A stretch of DNA of 64,000 nucleotides from Lentinus brumalis (taxonomy: Eukaryota > Basidiomycota > Agaricomycetes > Polyporales > Polyporaceae). The DNA lies in contig MARA01000012.1 of NCBI GenBank assembly GCA_001792895.1, positions 310,001 through 374,000 on the forward strand, read 5' to 3'. Under the pieces are notes generated by a model. The model worked only from the letters and a program-made list of their open reading frames with translations, made no database searches and had not been told where the DNA came from. This document shows, piece by piece, positions 43,175 through 55,861 of this stretch. A program made the position numbers and the translations under genes. Position 1 is the stretch's first letter. Each line of letters begins with the position of its first letter.

Positions 43175-46100
43175 CTACTGCATGAGAACGTAGACGTAGT
43201 GCGACGCTAAGCGTGAGCGAGAAGATACGATAGTGGCAGGATGATGGATAGAAGCGGCGTCTGGAATGCAGTACCGGCCGGTCACAGCGCCGTCGTGGAA
43301 CCAGCACGATCCGGTCTGGTCAAAGTATCGAGACGTGAAATGCGCCCAGCCGAAGTAAACCGCGCCCGCCAGGCGCCATGTGCACAATTTCTCCTGGCTC
43401 ACAGCGCGAATCTCATCGTCCGGGATGACAGTTCCTGATACGACTGATTCGAGCACAATCAGCGGAGGAGCGGAGAGTATGGTGGTGACCGTCGGTGATT
43501 GTACCCCGCATGCTGTACAGGACCATGGGTAACCTGACTTTAGTAAGGTGTCGATGTACTCCTGCGCAGAAATTGACGATCGATCGGAGAACGTCGATCG
43601 GTACAAGGACTCTCCGAGGATCCAGACATACGAGTCTGACATGCGAGGGACGTCATTGTTCACTAAGCCGCAGGAGCTACAGGTGGAGGACGCACGAGAG
43701 TAAGGTGTTGGGCAAGTCAGAAGCAGGTAGAGGACTTCAGCGGCGGAGACCTTCCGCTGTCCATGACGGGGATAGGCGTGTGGGAACGCTGCGTAGAGCA
43801 CATCTCGAATGAGGTTGCGACAGAGTTCAAGAGCTGCGGGAATGCGACGCGCGGTGGGGAAGTGTTGGCGCATCAGTGTTAGCAGGGAATTTCCGGGAGC
43901 GACACCTTCAAGCCAATGGTCACCATAATCGACGTACAAGTTCCAGAGAATGGTCAGCGCAGCGTCGTAGCCACAGCTCCAGTTCTCCGCGTCCCACGGC
44001 ACACCATAGCGGACAGTAAGTTGTGAGGAAGATGTTGAGTCTTCGTTGGACTCGGACTGCTCGTGTTCGGTGCCCCGGTGGCAATCGGTTGTGACTTGGA
44101 TATCATAAGTGGCGGTATCGCGGACAGCTTGAGGGTTCCTTCTCTTTGGTGCTCTTGTTGGACGCCAGTTCTCCGGAGCAGACCGTTTCGTTCCACGTCG
44201 CGCGTTGGGGACGTCGTCGTCGGCATTGAGCGCGGAAAGCGCACGAGTGGTGTCTATGCAGGGCGTGAGTTCCGAAATGGGTGCGTCAGACCAATCAAGG
44301 GCCTGATGTACGTTGGGGGTACAAATCGTTCGCCCTTCCATGCGGTGAAGGAGGCCAGGAGAGCAGCACGGGAGTTGCCGTTAACGGTGGGGGGAGTGTT
44401 TTCGCTAGGTAGCATTGTGTGATGTAATCTAGCAGTTCGAGTTCGCGAAATTCACGACGGAGTGAACTGGATGCGCCGCACGTAATTTTTGACGTGTCGA
44501 AACTGTCAAGAATCAGCGTACCTGCGAGCGAGGAACTGCGTGAGAGGCAGGTATAGATAGACTGGTGATTTTTGCAATACTTCAGATGACATACGTTGTC
44601 AGGACGTGTTTGTCCTTGGCACGCGAAGTCGGTCACAGCGAAGTTTGGCAATACCATCACCTGCTCCCGTTGGACGTAGACGGCGATGTCGTCTGCAGGC
44701 AATATACACCGGACCGTCTTCTTTGTCTTGGTCAGAGGGATGACATTGGGCGGGAGGCCCGGCAACTGCACCGGCCTAGGTGGATTGGTCAATTCCACGA
44801 AGAGCGTATCGAGTGTCAACTTGCCGCATGGCATCCGATGAGCATCCCACTTCACAACGCGAGCTGCAGCGCCATTTGTCGCGCATAACTCAGTAGCCTC
44901 GTTGTACTTCAGAATCACAGGCATACCGATGCATAGGTGCAGAACACCTGGATGATGACCGGATAACGTAGGCGGAATGTTCCATAGAGCCTCTTGAATA
45001 CGAGGAGATATGACATTACTCTGTCGAACAGGATCAACGAAAGCGTCGTATGCTTTCTGTGCTTGCCGAATGGAAGCTCCGTCCTTATTTTTCCCCCAAA
45101 GATCGCATGAGTAGAAGCTTACCAGGGGAACATTGCGTGCCCTCGCATACTCACGTACTCGGTCGGCATTGATCGCGTCACGGTACGCGTTGAAAGCGGT
45201 GATGATGGGGACCTCGCGGAAACGTTCGGAGTGCAGCTCGCTGCCGCCCTTGTTAGGATCGTGAACTCGAGTGAGAAGAAGCGCGACGTCGTCCTTGGTG
45301 CAACGCGCGAAACGCATGTTCTCGAGTGCTGTCCGGAATTGAGAGTCTGTCTCCGACAGTCCTTTTTGTCGCATGTTCTGTCTGAGAATCACGACGGTCG
45401 TGAATTGGTGCCACAATGCTTTGCCGATGGCGCAGCGCTGGGCAAACTGAGTTGACGCACGGGACCATTCGCCTACTGTCGGACTGTATAGCGCTGGTGA
45501 GCGAGGTCCAGGTGGGGGAAGCTGCGCGAAATCACCCGCCAAAATGACACTCTTGCCTCCGAATGTCTGTCCCGTGTCTGGAAATGCGAGAGAGAGACGC
45601 GAGTTAATGTGGAAAAGGTCTAGACAGGATATCATTGATACTTCATCTATGAAGATCAGGTCCACGCGCAAAAGCCGACTGCGCAGCTTCTCAAGAGATG
45701 TGAGAGAGGAAGTCTTCTTCTCGGAAGGTAAGGAGAGACCGAGGACAGAGTGGTAGGTCGATCCGCCAATGAGAGATGCGCTGCTACCAGTGGGGCCAAG
45801 AACGATGAAGCGGTGCGCTTCTTTGCGCGCTTTCAGGAAGTCCATGAGTGCGAGCAGTACGCGGGATTTCCCGGTCCCACCCATTCCTCCAAGGTACATC
45901 CGCATGGGCTGCACGTCGTGATGGTGCAGGTGAGTGGCGATGAGTAGAAAAGCCCGACACTGTTCGGTGTTCAACGTAAAGTGGTCGATAACTCCGTGCA
46001 ACAGGAGCAAGTGAGGATCTTGAGGGCCACGGCTGATATCCACATGGTGAGTTCGAAGTAAGGCCAGATCTTCTGCGGTTACGATCTGAACTAGGCCTGC

Positions 46101-49100
46101 CCAGCCCGGGGGTGAATCTGTAACAGGTGCGGTCGGAGTCTGCGAGGAAGACTGGGCGGGGGACCCAAGTCGCTCCTTCAGGATGGCCTCGCGCGCAGCC
46201 GCAAGAAGTGCCTTCCATTCGATCGGTGATTTGGAAGTATGCACGGAAGGGCAAGGGACAGAGCAACGCGAGGCCAGTGGTAATTCGGTTTCACCGCAAT
46301 GCAAGAGCGAGCGCATAGCGTCCATCTGAAAGTTCACCTTTGCGGAGCGCTTTCCAACGGCGCCCTCGACAAGGAGGTCGACAAGGGAAGTTTCAGTATG
46401 TTCGTATTCCTCGTTGTCAGGCAGAAAAGGGATCTGATCAGCGTGTACAGCATCAGATACACCTCCAAGTCGCTGATCTCCGTATCCAGCGGCGCGGCGC
46501 TGCGCTGAGAAATCATCGCGCGCATCCAGACACTCATATAACAGGTTCATGTTTCGCATAACCGCTTGGTGGTTAGCAGCAAACGCAGTGCGCTCAAATG
46601 CGGAAGCCCACGATTCATCTCTGCGACGCAAGTCAGTTCCTGCCCGCCAACCTGTGGGACAGAACAGTGTCATCATCACCCTACAGTACTCTTCGCGGTC
46701 GCCACGATCTGGACGTGGCAACGCTCTGCCCACGAAATTGAGAATGTAAGATTTCGCCTCGTCGCGGAGATACACACCATGAGTGCCTCGCAAGGGGTGG
46801 CCGGACATGAAACGATATGCCTGGCCTTTTGGTGGGGCAGGAGCATCATACTCGCAATCCTCGTCCTCGGTTTCGGGGTCATCGTCGTCGTCCTCCTCAG
46901 ATTCGTCGTCTAAGTCGTCCTCGTCAAGGTCTGTCTCTTGCACGTCATCGTCTATGAAGGTTGAACGTGTAGTGGACTCTGCATCTGACTGTGTCTTTCG
47001 CAGCTTTCGGACGTCAGTGCGGCGCAGGAAATCATATAGGGACCAATGGGAAAAGTAGGGAGGGCGGTGCACGTAGTCGTTGACGCGGTTTAGCTGCACG
47101 ACGCCTCGGGAAGTGTAACCGAGCATCACGCGCTCCTCCTGTTCAGCTTCTGTAGAACGCGCGGCGGTATCCTCGTAGTCGGTGTGCATTACGGTCGATA
47201 CATATGAGTACCAGTAAAACACTTTGAACGTTCTGTTTGTGTAATGGTCAGAAAATCCGAGCAGATGACTACACACGGACGGGCCCCCGATCTCAGAACC
47301 AGATGTGAGGGCATTGACAATCTTGACGATGAGCGAACGCGCCGCGTACTCCTTGTCGTTGTCGCCCGGGACCAGTATCTCGGTGTTTTTATCAAGCACT
47401 GCGCGCACGGTTTGGAAGAAAGTATTTGTATTCAGAGACGTTTTTGTAACATAGTCAGTGACATATGCTACGACAGCTTTCACCTGTGTACCAGACAGCA
47501 GGCACGTTACGTCAGTATTGCAACGCAGAACGTAGGAGAGATACGGGTTGAATGTGTTGATCCACTGTTCATTCTTAGCGAAGCGGATGGCCCCACTCGA
47601 TCTGTCCACTTCTGTACAGGGGAAGAGTTCGCGTGGAAAGCGCGCTTTACAGTAACCTTTACTAGAGTCGCCTTTCCAACATCCTTTGCCGTGGAAAGGG
47701 TCATGACGATTAGAGCGGAAGATAATCTCGTCCACGTCAAGCTGAAAGCGTGCGTACCAGTCTGCAAACGATTGCTCGTCGTCGGGTGGCGCGATCGGAA
47801 GCTCCACGACAGGATCTCGTAAGCCACTACGCATACGTACTCGAGGGACCATCTGACCATCTTCTCCTGGGGTCAGATACTGCTCTTCGAGTCTGTCAGA
47901 GAGTGCTTGGCCGGTCTCTTGCAAGTAATCACCTGTATGGCACTGCTCCAGCCAACCAAGCAGAGATTGCTCGAAAGAGGAGTCGGCGAGGATACGATCG
48001 CGGATCTGTTGCGGTGAGATGGAGCCTTGAATCCACAGCAACGTATGGAGATGGAGAGTCTTCCGCCCTTGCTCTTCGACGGTGCCGTAAAATGCCTCTG
48101 TGGGTCCGAAAAGACCAGGTTCGTTGGAGTCGACCTTCAAGACGGTGGAGGTGAAGAGCGTGACGGCGTTATGAAAGAAGCGGGCAGCACCCACGGGGTT
48201 TTTCGCAATGGCGCGCAAACGATCGTTGCTGGAAGGCAGCGCAGGTGCAGGTTGGAGCAAGTCAATGCTCTCGCCACAGTAATGTAGGCACAGCGGGTTC
48301 TTGAAGTCAGCCGGGGCGAAAGTGATGAAGAACACGGGCACGCCTATTGCATAGATGAGGCTCTTGATTTCGTTACGTTGATACTTACGAGCGGTATGAG
48401 AGCCTTGAACGTGCCCTGCGACGTGATCTACAAAAGTCATGAGTTCGAAACATGCCTTCTCAGCATCGTTTTCCGGTGTGACATACGTAGAGGTTTTGCT
48501 GCGCTCGATCAAAGAATCGAGCGCGCTGCGATCGAGCGCGAGAATCTTGTCTGCAACGTGGTGAAAGTTCTTACGCGCTGTGAGCAGATACCCGCCTTGC
48601 GCACTGGAGCGGATTTGATCCTGATTGAAGACTATGAAGGGAAAGCAACGGTCCGTCTGGAACCGGCGGTCAGCATAGAACAACTTCGCGCGAACTTGCG
48701 CCGACTTGCGCAGACAGACAGACATACGTTTGTTGCCGAATCCGCCAAGTCCGTAAGGGTACAGCCAAGGAAACATAGCAGGGAACATGTCAGGATTGTG
48801 GTAGATGCTCTGAGGACTATGATCATGACCGTAAGCGAGGACATGACCGCCGCTATCGAAATGGCGAATAGCTGCAGCGAGTTTAGCCTCATACGTCATA
48901 TTGACAAACTCTGCACTTGTTAGACCATGCACAGTGAACAAACATTCACCGTCATCGACGCCGCGTTCGTTGACAGCCTCGTAGACAGCGAGAGACTCGT
49001 CAGGTGCGGAAGGGGAGGTCCTGCGATAAATGATCCCGACGGGGGGCTCGTTGTCAGTGTATGTGGCGAGGTTCTCCAGTGAGATACGAACGTCGTGATA

Positions 49101-50317
49101 GGCGACAGAATTGAGCTGTAACCACTCTAACGCAGACAGGAGGACGGAAGGGCGCACTAGGAATGGTGTACGGCGAATATCTTCGTCTGTAGGCTTTGCA
49201 GAGCCCACGAACAAGATTGCAAGACATTCCTCAATCTCTTTCTTTGGCGGAGGCAGAACTTCGAGCAAGCGAGCGACGGGCTGACCGAAAACGATGACGT
49301 TGGCAGCGAGGAACCGCTGCCCTGAAGAGACTTGTGCGACGCAGAAACTATGGCGCTGACGGGCAATGAGCAGTTGTTCGACGTAAGTGAGACCTTGGAG
49401 CTGAGGAGGACACTCTCCGATCCATCTGCCGTTGGCGAGAGCATATTTGGGCACCCTATGCCGTTTTACGACATTGAGGCAAGGCCGACATGCAGAGAAG
49501 TGCCTGTGCCCCTCGATCATTCGAACAGCAGGCTCGTATAAGATCGGACCGGGGATTTCAAGGATGGGATCGGCGAAACTCGCACGTTCTTGGCGAGTGA
49601 TGCCCTCACCAGGCCGCTCTAAGCAAGAAAGGTCGACAGAAGTGTCCGAGACGGCGTGTAGATCTTTTATGGGGGTCAAGCGGGCACAGATCGCGCACGG
49701 AGCTTCGGCGAGGGACGAAGAGCTGATGGCATCACACCATTCTTTGACGATGGAAGCCTGCTGTCGCTCACTCAAAGGAGCAGGCGGAAACTGGACGGCT
49801 GTGGTGGTGATGGATGTAGAACGTGCAGACGGAAGACATTCCGCAGACTGGACATTGCGGACGTTCACAGGAGACGGGGAAGGGACGGGCACAATAGCAA
49901 ACAGATATACAATTGACGAACAGTCTGACATGCACGTGTGGGCAACTGTGGCCGCGAGCATCTGCGGACGAGTACGACAGGAACGGCCGACGGCGATACC
50001 GTGCATACGAAGGACAGCGGGGAGGATGTCCACCGTAGCATAAAGGACAGCATCCTGCAGTGGAGGACGGATCGCGAATAACGACGCGTCTCTCGCACAG
50101 GCATCCGCGGCGTCGTCCTGGAAACAACAGCGAACGAGACGAGCACGGAAAGGCTCACTTTGGGGCTTGGTTCCGCATAAAGCGGGCCATTGTAGGAGGT
50201 CCGACTCCGTAGCCCATGCTGCAACATACACTTAGCGAGGGCGAGATCGCGAATGCATAGAAACAGCTCACATAGCGCGGAAGCCCTTTGGGAGGGGGCG
50301 GGTCTTGCTCGAGGCAT
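43175..50317 (-). CDS. Helitron Rep/helicase with C-terminal USP-like cysteine-protease domain, two apparent frameshifts
   Basis: Minus-strand exons 50317-50272 (MPRARPAPSQRASAL) and 50218-43175. In order: a Helitron N-terminal region with two CxxC-type patches (PCAICARL; HFSACRPCLNVVKRH); the Rep domain with the HUH motif in GRKTLHLHTLLWIQG and paired tyrosines in VVAYVTDYVTK; an acidic linker; and an SF1B Pif1-like helicase with GGMGGTGKSRVLLALMDFL, LIFIDEVSM, ILAGDFAQLPPPG, and CQGQTRPDNV near the end. Two single-base gaps, at the G6 run 44389-44394 and the G5 run 44315-44319 (plus strand), separate this from the C-terminal domain. Correcting both gives LLASFTAWKGERFVPP then NVHQALDWSDAPI and 2363 residues in total. 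The C-terminal domain has NWSCGYDAALTILWNLY (Cys box), CSSCG and CTACG, and FGWAHFTSRYFDQTGSCWFH (His box), as in ubiquitin-specific proteases. Confidence 0.9.
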
Positions 50318-51124
50318 GAGTGATTATAGAAGGTAAGGCAAAGAGGCTGACGCGATGAAGAACTGAGAAAGAAGCAAAGACAAACGTAACGGTAAAACAT
50401 ACATGGAAATCCTGGACCCCACACAGAGCACACTCCAATGGAGGCAGAGTGATGAACACCCTCTGGATCTAGAAGAGCCACCGAAAAGGGGACCTCAGTA
50501 CACCGTGACAGAATCAACGGTTTCATGACGGAGAGACCACGTACGACCTAGAGGAGCAACATAAGGTCAGGTCAGAAAGACGTGATACATTGAAGAGCAT
50601 CATCCGCACCTCGGAGAGATGACTGCGGGCAATAGCCCGCACCAAGGATGAGAAGAAGAGGCAAAGCAGGAAGTCCTGCAAAGCAGAAGTTGACGAAACG
50701 CAGGTCAACAGGATCGGAAAGGATGCAGGGAGCGAGCGTAGTCGTGGTGGCAAACGGAAATCTTCACACGAGGACAGAAACAAGCGGAGAGATCCGGAGA
50801 GCTCAATCGGAACAACCCGGGTACAGGATTTGTACCTCACGTGACCAGTGCAGGTCTCAAGGAGATGATAAGCCGATTCCAGTGGAATCGGAATCGGGTT
50901 CATCTCTTCGGGTTGGTGGTTTCTATTATTTTGCAACGGCTCTGTGATGTCCCGGTTCTCGGCCTGATCCCTACTCACGTCAACCTGTAGCTTATCTGTA
51001 GCTGTATCTCTCATAGCATTGGCAAACAAAGCAATGACCATGTGTAATCCTCGTGCTCCGCCTATTATGACTCGTGGGTACCCGCGGGGCGACCTTTCGC
51101 AGTTTGTTAGTCTAGAACTGAGCA

Positions 51125-51144
51125 ATAGGCTCGCGCGAGCCTAT
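51125..51144. repeat. perfect 20-bp palindrome
   Basis: ATAGGCTCGC is followed directly by its reverse complement GCGAGCCTAT. A CTAG follows 14 nt further on when read on the minus strand, which is the arrangement expected for a Helitron 3' end (hairpin, then CTRR), but the base after CTAG is A rather than T. Confidence 0.6.
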
Positions 51145-52314
51145 ACCTTCGACAATCTCGCGCGGGATAGGCATGTGTGAACCATCTCCTGTGGCCCTTG
51201 GGAAGACTTGCGTCGGATGAGGCTGTGGTTACCGGACTTGTTAGCCGAGTTCCGGTGATTGGCTTCCGAGAATGTTCGCCGGTGAAACTCGTGTGAGCGC
51301 CCATGCTGATGCTTCACCTCGTTCCACCACAACGCCCACCCCCGCCTCGCGATATGAGACCTGACTCCCATCGGCTCATGGTCGTTGTGCGAACTGATTG
51401 CGCCCGATATCAAGGCGGGGATGCCAAGCACGACGCTCGTGTGATTTCAGGACTGCTGTCAGCAAAGGAGTCCCCAGCTGAAGCACACTCATGCAGGATC
51501 ATTGTCAGTACGCGACATGAAACGGTATTACAGCGATACCCGCTATGACTACTGATTACCAAAGCTTTCTCCTAGGAGATTGGCTCGCTGACGGACGGTC
51601 AATCATCCAGTCAAATTCGTTTGCCATCTCGGTGATGGCCACAACGGCGCGTACAATTGCAACCGATACAGGGCCTTGAACGGTGTGTGTGTTCTTATGT
51701 CATGTATCGACGTACTACGTACGCTGCTTATCTGTTTTTACCTTCGATGGGGTTCCTGCGGTTGCTAGCGACACGTTGAGTTTGGTCTCGCAATATGGAT
51801 GGGAACAGAACACAGTCACCGGCCGAACGCCGGACGGCATGCAGAGCGACCTTCGAGCAAGCTTGGAACGCGTACCGTACTCTTGCGGGCATCTCATGAC
51901 GTGGAGGAAGTGTTGACTCTTGCGGTAGTGATCATAGGGTGACCTGCTATCTTTGCTGTTGAAGTTGCAGGGCTTCTTGAGAAACGTCTTGCAGGTGACA
52001 CGATGCACGGACAATCTGGATCGTGAGGCGACACGAGTCTGAAGAAGGACGCACATCTGGACTCGGATCACTATGCAGAAGTCAATAGGTGACCCTTGCA
52101 CAAGACCGTACGCCACTAGCGGGCTGTCAATACGCCTCACGATCGGCATTCTTCCTCTGACAGCATTGAAGACAATTGGCCTCGCGGTACAAACGCGCAT
52201 TGTTTTCTTGGTTAAGCGCCAGTCATGGCTATTGTGATGTCTAGGATCAAGGGCGCCCTTGTTCTATCGCGTTTCGTGGTACCTTCCTCCAGCTTTGCTG
52301 TGCGCCCACGACGG

Positions 52315-52320
52315 TATAAA
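52315..52320 (+). promoter_or_regulatory. TATA box of PL14-like gene b
   Basis: TATAAA lies 138 nt upstream of ATG 52458; the spacing leaves room for a 5' UTR of about 100 nt. It parallels the TATA element of copy a. Confidence 0.5.
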
Positions 52321-52457
52321 GCCGTTTCCACCTCCAAGATGGTTTCCTCGCTCGACGCCGCTGGTCCCCGCTTTCCTCGTCTGCTCTCACCCTCAAGCCA
52401 CTGCAGCTGCGCTGCTTCCACTGCTCTTCAACGCCCACTTCACGACACTCTTTCATT

Positions 52458-53528
52458 ATGTTCAAGACGCTCGCTTCCCTCATCGCTTTCGGACTTGCTT
52501 CCGTCTCGGCCCTTCCATTCCCCGGTAATACCACCCACATCCGCCGCGCTACATCCACCCTCTTCCCTGTTTCCCATAGCACCTCCTGGTCTGTTTCCGA
52601 CGACGTCTCTGGCGCTCTCCCTTTCAGCGATGACACACTACGCCCGTTCAAGGCGATCAGTGAGCTCAGCCACGACTATGTCACCGCGCCGGATGGAGTG
52701 CTCTCCATGCAGGCGAAGTATCCAAAAGGTTCCTTCAAGCCTTCAGCACAACCCCGCGGCGGTGTCTCCTTCTACGCTCCTGGTCCAGATTCGGTCGACC
52801 TGACCACGGCCAAGGAGGCGACGCTCTCGTACTCTGTTCTCTTCGAGGACGGTTTCGAGTTCGTCAAGGGAGGAAAGCTCCCGGGTCTTTGTACGTCACA
52901 TGGTCCGCATTCATCTGTTCATATGCTCACATGTGTATATGTTTGCAGATGGAGGAAACAGCGACGATGAGGCCATCTCATGTTCGGGCGGCCGTCGCGA
53001 TGATGGCTGTTTCTCGGCGCGCTTCATGTGGCGCCGCGAGGGCGCCGGCGAGCTCTACACCTACCTGCCGCCCGACTCACCCGAGAACAAGGCGGTGTGC
53101 TCCGTTCCACCGGAGTCGGACTGCAACGATATGTTCGGCGCGTCCGTCGGGCGAGGCTCGTTCACGTTCACCCCGGGCAAGCGCACGACAATCGGCCAGC
53201 GCGTCAAGCTGAACGATGCCGGCAAGGCGAATGGGGAGCTTGAGCTGTTCGTTGATGGCAAGAGTATGTTCACCGTTCCGGGCCTGGTGCTTCGGTCGGC
53301 GGATGCTGGGCGCATCCGTGGTATCCAGATGCAGAGTTTCTTCGGAGGTGAGTCTCTGCCTCCTTCAGTTGGGCGCGCTGTTTCGATGCGCCCATTGTTG
53401 TCCTGCGATTGTTGTGAGCGTGCTGACTGACTGCTTGGCGCGCAGGCTCCGACAGTTCCTGGGCGACGCCGAAGGACCAGAATGTGTTCTTCGGTGACTT
53501 CTCGGTGGCCATCACCCAGAAGTTGTGA
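52458..53528 (+). CDS. PL14-like secreted polysaccharide lyase, copy b, 304 aa
   Basis: Exons 52458-52890, 52949-53347 and 53446-53528 close in phase. Signal peptide MFKTLASLIAFGLASVSA. This is the closest relative of copy a in the window: exon 2 is the same 399 nt and exon 3 the same 83 nt, with shared strings such as CSGGRRDDGCFS, TTIGQRVKLND and WATPKDQNVFFGDFSVAI. RIRGIQMQSFFGG marks the end of exon 2. The frame is intact. It heads a run of four more copies to the right. Confidence 0.9.
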
Positions 53529-54419
53529 AGGCCATCCGTCCCTCACCAAATCGAGGACTCGAGAACATGACCGCGCGATGCGACCTGTTTACGACTCACT
53601 TATGAAGCTGCATTCTAGGTGATGCACGCACACGCAACCTATGCGACGGCTCTCCTTCCTGGCTCTCGTCCACGACGATGGAGCCACTTGTTCCAATAGC
53701 ACACCGCTGTACTACCGCGCTGTACACTGTCATGCATACCTTGTGGCACTTTCACGATCACCTCACCTCAAGTCCTCGACGCAACGCGCGGCACGATATC
53801 GCCGTTCATTCTGGTTACATCTATGTATCGATGGCCATGCCATCGCCGGGGACCAAAGTTGAGAGCGCTGTCCGTGCTCTGGTAGCGAAGGAACCGGTCC
53901 ATACGATGCCGACCTTTCTGACACTATGCCAAGCGACCGATGCACGGTATGTTGTAAGGGCGCGGCACCTGTCACTGACGAATGTCTGTAGCACTCTCCA
54001 GCTGATATGTGTTCAGGATGCAACGAGTGCACTGGACTGGTTGGTCAGTGCTTACTACGCAATGACATGTGAATGCTCACAAACATCATCGGGTGCTACG
54101 TAGCATGGGCCCTCGGTCCCCCATGTACACGACGCGCCATGATCGGTACGTCGGGATTCCAGATCATCGAGGCGGAACCCGCCTGACGTGAAGTGGGAGG
54201 ACTTCATGATGCATCAGGTGCATATGCATGATACTCGTACTTCCGATTCCGTTACAGCACCACATCCGCAGCGTCCGGTTCATAGCTCGTCGTCACGGAA
54301 AAGCTACTTAACCCATCCTGGTCTACACGGACAGGCTCAGTCATTTCTCTTCCTCCTCCAACACAACCTACTACTCTCAACCTCTCAGCACTCTTACCAC
54401 CGCGACCACTCTTGTCATC
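53529..54419. other. intergenic between PL14-like copies b and c
   Basis: No gene is supported; frames at 53641-54103 do not resemble any PL14-like exon and lack other support. Confidence 0.5.
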
Positions 54420-55727
54420 ATGCACCAACTACACTTCTACCTATCTTTCCTGAGCCTCCTGATTATACAGGTCTCTACCCGCGAGATCATGAGGGATGTG
54501 AGCGCCACGGGAAGTGGCCGCGGTATACAAAGTACAATCCCCAGCTCTGCATCGACCTCCCGTGCTGCCAGTAGCGCCTCGAGCACTGTAACCCTCGTCG
54601 CCCACTCCACCTGGGTGGATAGCGCAACGGGCTCCCATGCCTCGGCGACCAGCTCGTCCTCTAGCGCTGTTACTCCCACCCATCCCGCCGTCCAGGCCCT
54701 CTTCCCGATAGGCTATACCCCACCCAAGTACTGGTCCTATTCCCAAGACGTTCCAGGCCATTTCGGTCCTAATTTCGATATGGACTACATGAACGAGCTC
54801 CACAGATTGAGCACATACTACCTTAACCCGGCGCCTGATGGAGTCGTCGCTTTGCCCGTCCGTTTTGCACCGAAAATGTATGACGGGGAACAGGCTCGGC
54901 CGGACAATAACAGTTATGAAAATGGGCTGTTTACCACTTTCCTCGGGGCGGACGTGGCGAACCTTACCACGGCAAAGGAAGCCACGTTCGCGTACAGCCT
55001 GTACTTTTCCCCCTATGACCCCGACACTATCTTCAACTTCACTAAGGGTGGCATACTGCCCGGATTATGTGAGTAAGGTTCAATGTCGATGCCAGGACGT
55101 GCAGTGACACTAATTTGCCGTATCCAGTCGGAGGAGACAGCTTGGGCCTTGCATTGCAATGTACGGACGGAAACAAGAGCGACACATGCTTCTTGACGGG
55201 GGCGATGTGGCACGTGAGTGGTGGTGATTGGGCGAATGGGGACGGGGGATGTATGCTCGTCTTGCGTCCAGCGCCGAGCAGGACAACATCAACAGCGGGC
55301 TCTGCAACATCCATCCCCTCTCTATCTGTCCCGGAGAGCCTGAGGGAGCCACTGGCGGGTTCTCAATTGGATTAGGAGCGTTCAGCTTCCAGTCTGGAAA
55401 GCGTGTAACGATCGCGCAACGGGTGCGACTGAACGACATAGGGCAGGCGAACGGGGAGCTGGAGCTGTACGTGAATGGGGTGAGCATGGTCGCAGCGCAC
55501 AACTTGGTTATCCGGAAGAATCCCGAGAGCCGCATTCGAGGGATTCAGATGGAGGCGTACTATGGGCTTCCCGGCGGTGCGTAGATATCACGGGCTGAAG
55601 GGATGCAATTCGCTAATACATACAACCACTCCACCTCGCAGGTTCCGACGAAACCTATGCGCCAGTCGAGTATATGATGGGCTACTTAAGCGACTTCTCG
55701 CTGGCAATCACGGAGGAGTTGGCTTGA
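54420..55727 (+). CDS. PL14-like protein, copy c, long Ser/Thr-rich N-terminus, one apparent frameshift
   Basis: Exons 54420-55068, 55128-55576 and 55642-55727. The signal or anchor is MHQLHFYLSFLSLLIIQVST, followed by about 65 residues rich in Ser, Thr and Ala (ASTSRAASSASSTVT), a likely O-glycosylated linker. The lyase-like domain follows: KYWSYSQDVPGHFG, GADVANLTTAKEATFAYSLY, GGILPGLFGGDSLGLALQC, IAQRVRLNDIGQANGELELY, RIRGIQMEAYYG and YLSDFSLAITEEL. Exon 2 breaks after WANGDGG; one extra G in the G5 run 55244-55248 restores GDGGMYARLASS and 395 codons. The domain is more diverged than a and b and forms a subgroup with copy e. Confidence 0.8.
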
Positions 55728-55861
55728 CTGATACTGGTCGGTGGCGGGGAGGGGAGGATCATGAGGACTATCGTGTCAGCTGGCATGCACCGGTGCATGT
55801 CTAGCTACGCACAACCCTGTGTCTAGTAGTGCACGTTGTTGATGACCACGTATCGGGATTC

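Larger units (their letters stand above)
32602..50317. mobile_element. Helitron gene plus eight accessory genes, candidate large mobile element
   Basis: Nine genes packed in 17.7 kb with little spacing: five small genes, a converging group, then the Rep/helicase gene, all intact apart from two single-base run errors in the last. The block separates PL14-like copy a from copy b. None of the eight small genes looks like a core gene, and several are related to each other. I could not find Helitron termini (5' TC, 3' hairpin plus CTRR between A and T), so whether the small genes lie inside the Helitron is inference from packing and context. Confidence 0.45.
50318..52457. other. flank between the Helitron gene and PL14-like gene b
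   Basis: No gene is supported in 2.1 kb. The minus-strand frames at 50523-51125 and 51141-51431 are long but lack a domain, and the former overlaps the Helitron 5' region. The stretch should contain the 5' end of the Helitron if the element is complete. It holds a perfect 20-bp palindrome at 51125-51144. Confidence 0.5.

Noticed and set aside
53641..54103. Possible additional gene between PL14-like copies b and c
   Set aside because: Frames are short, mixed in composition and share nothing with PL14-like exons or other families.
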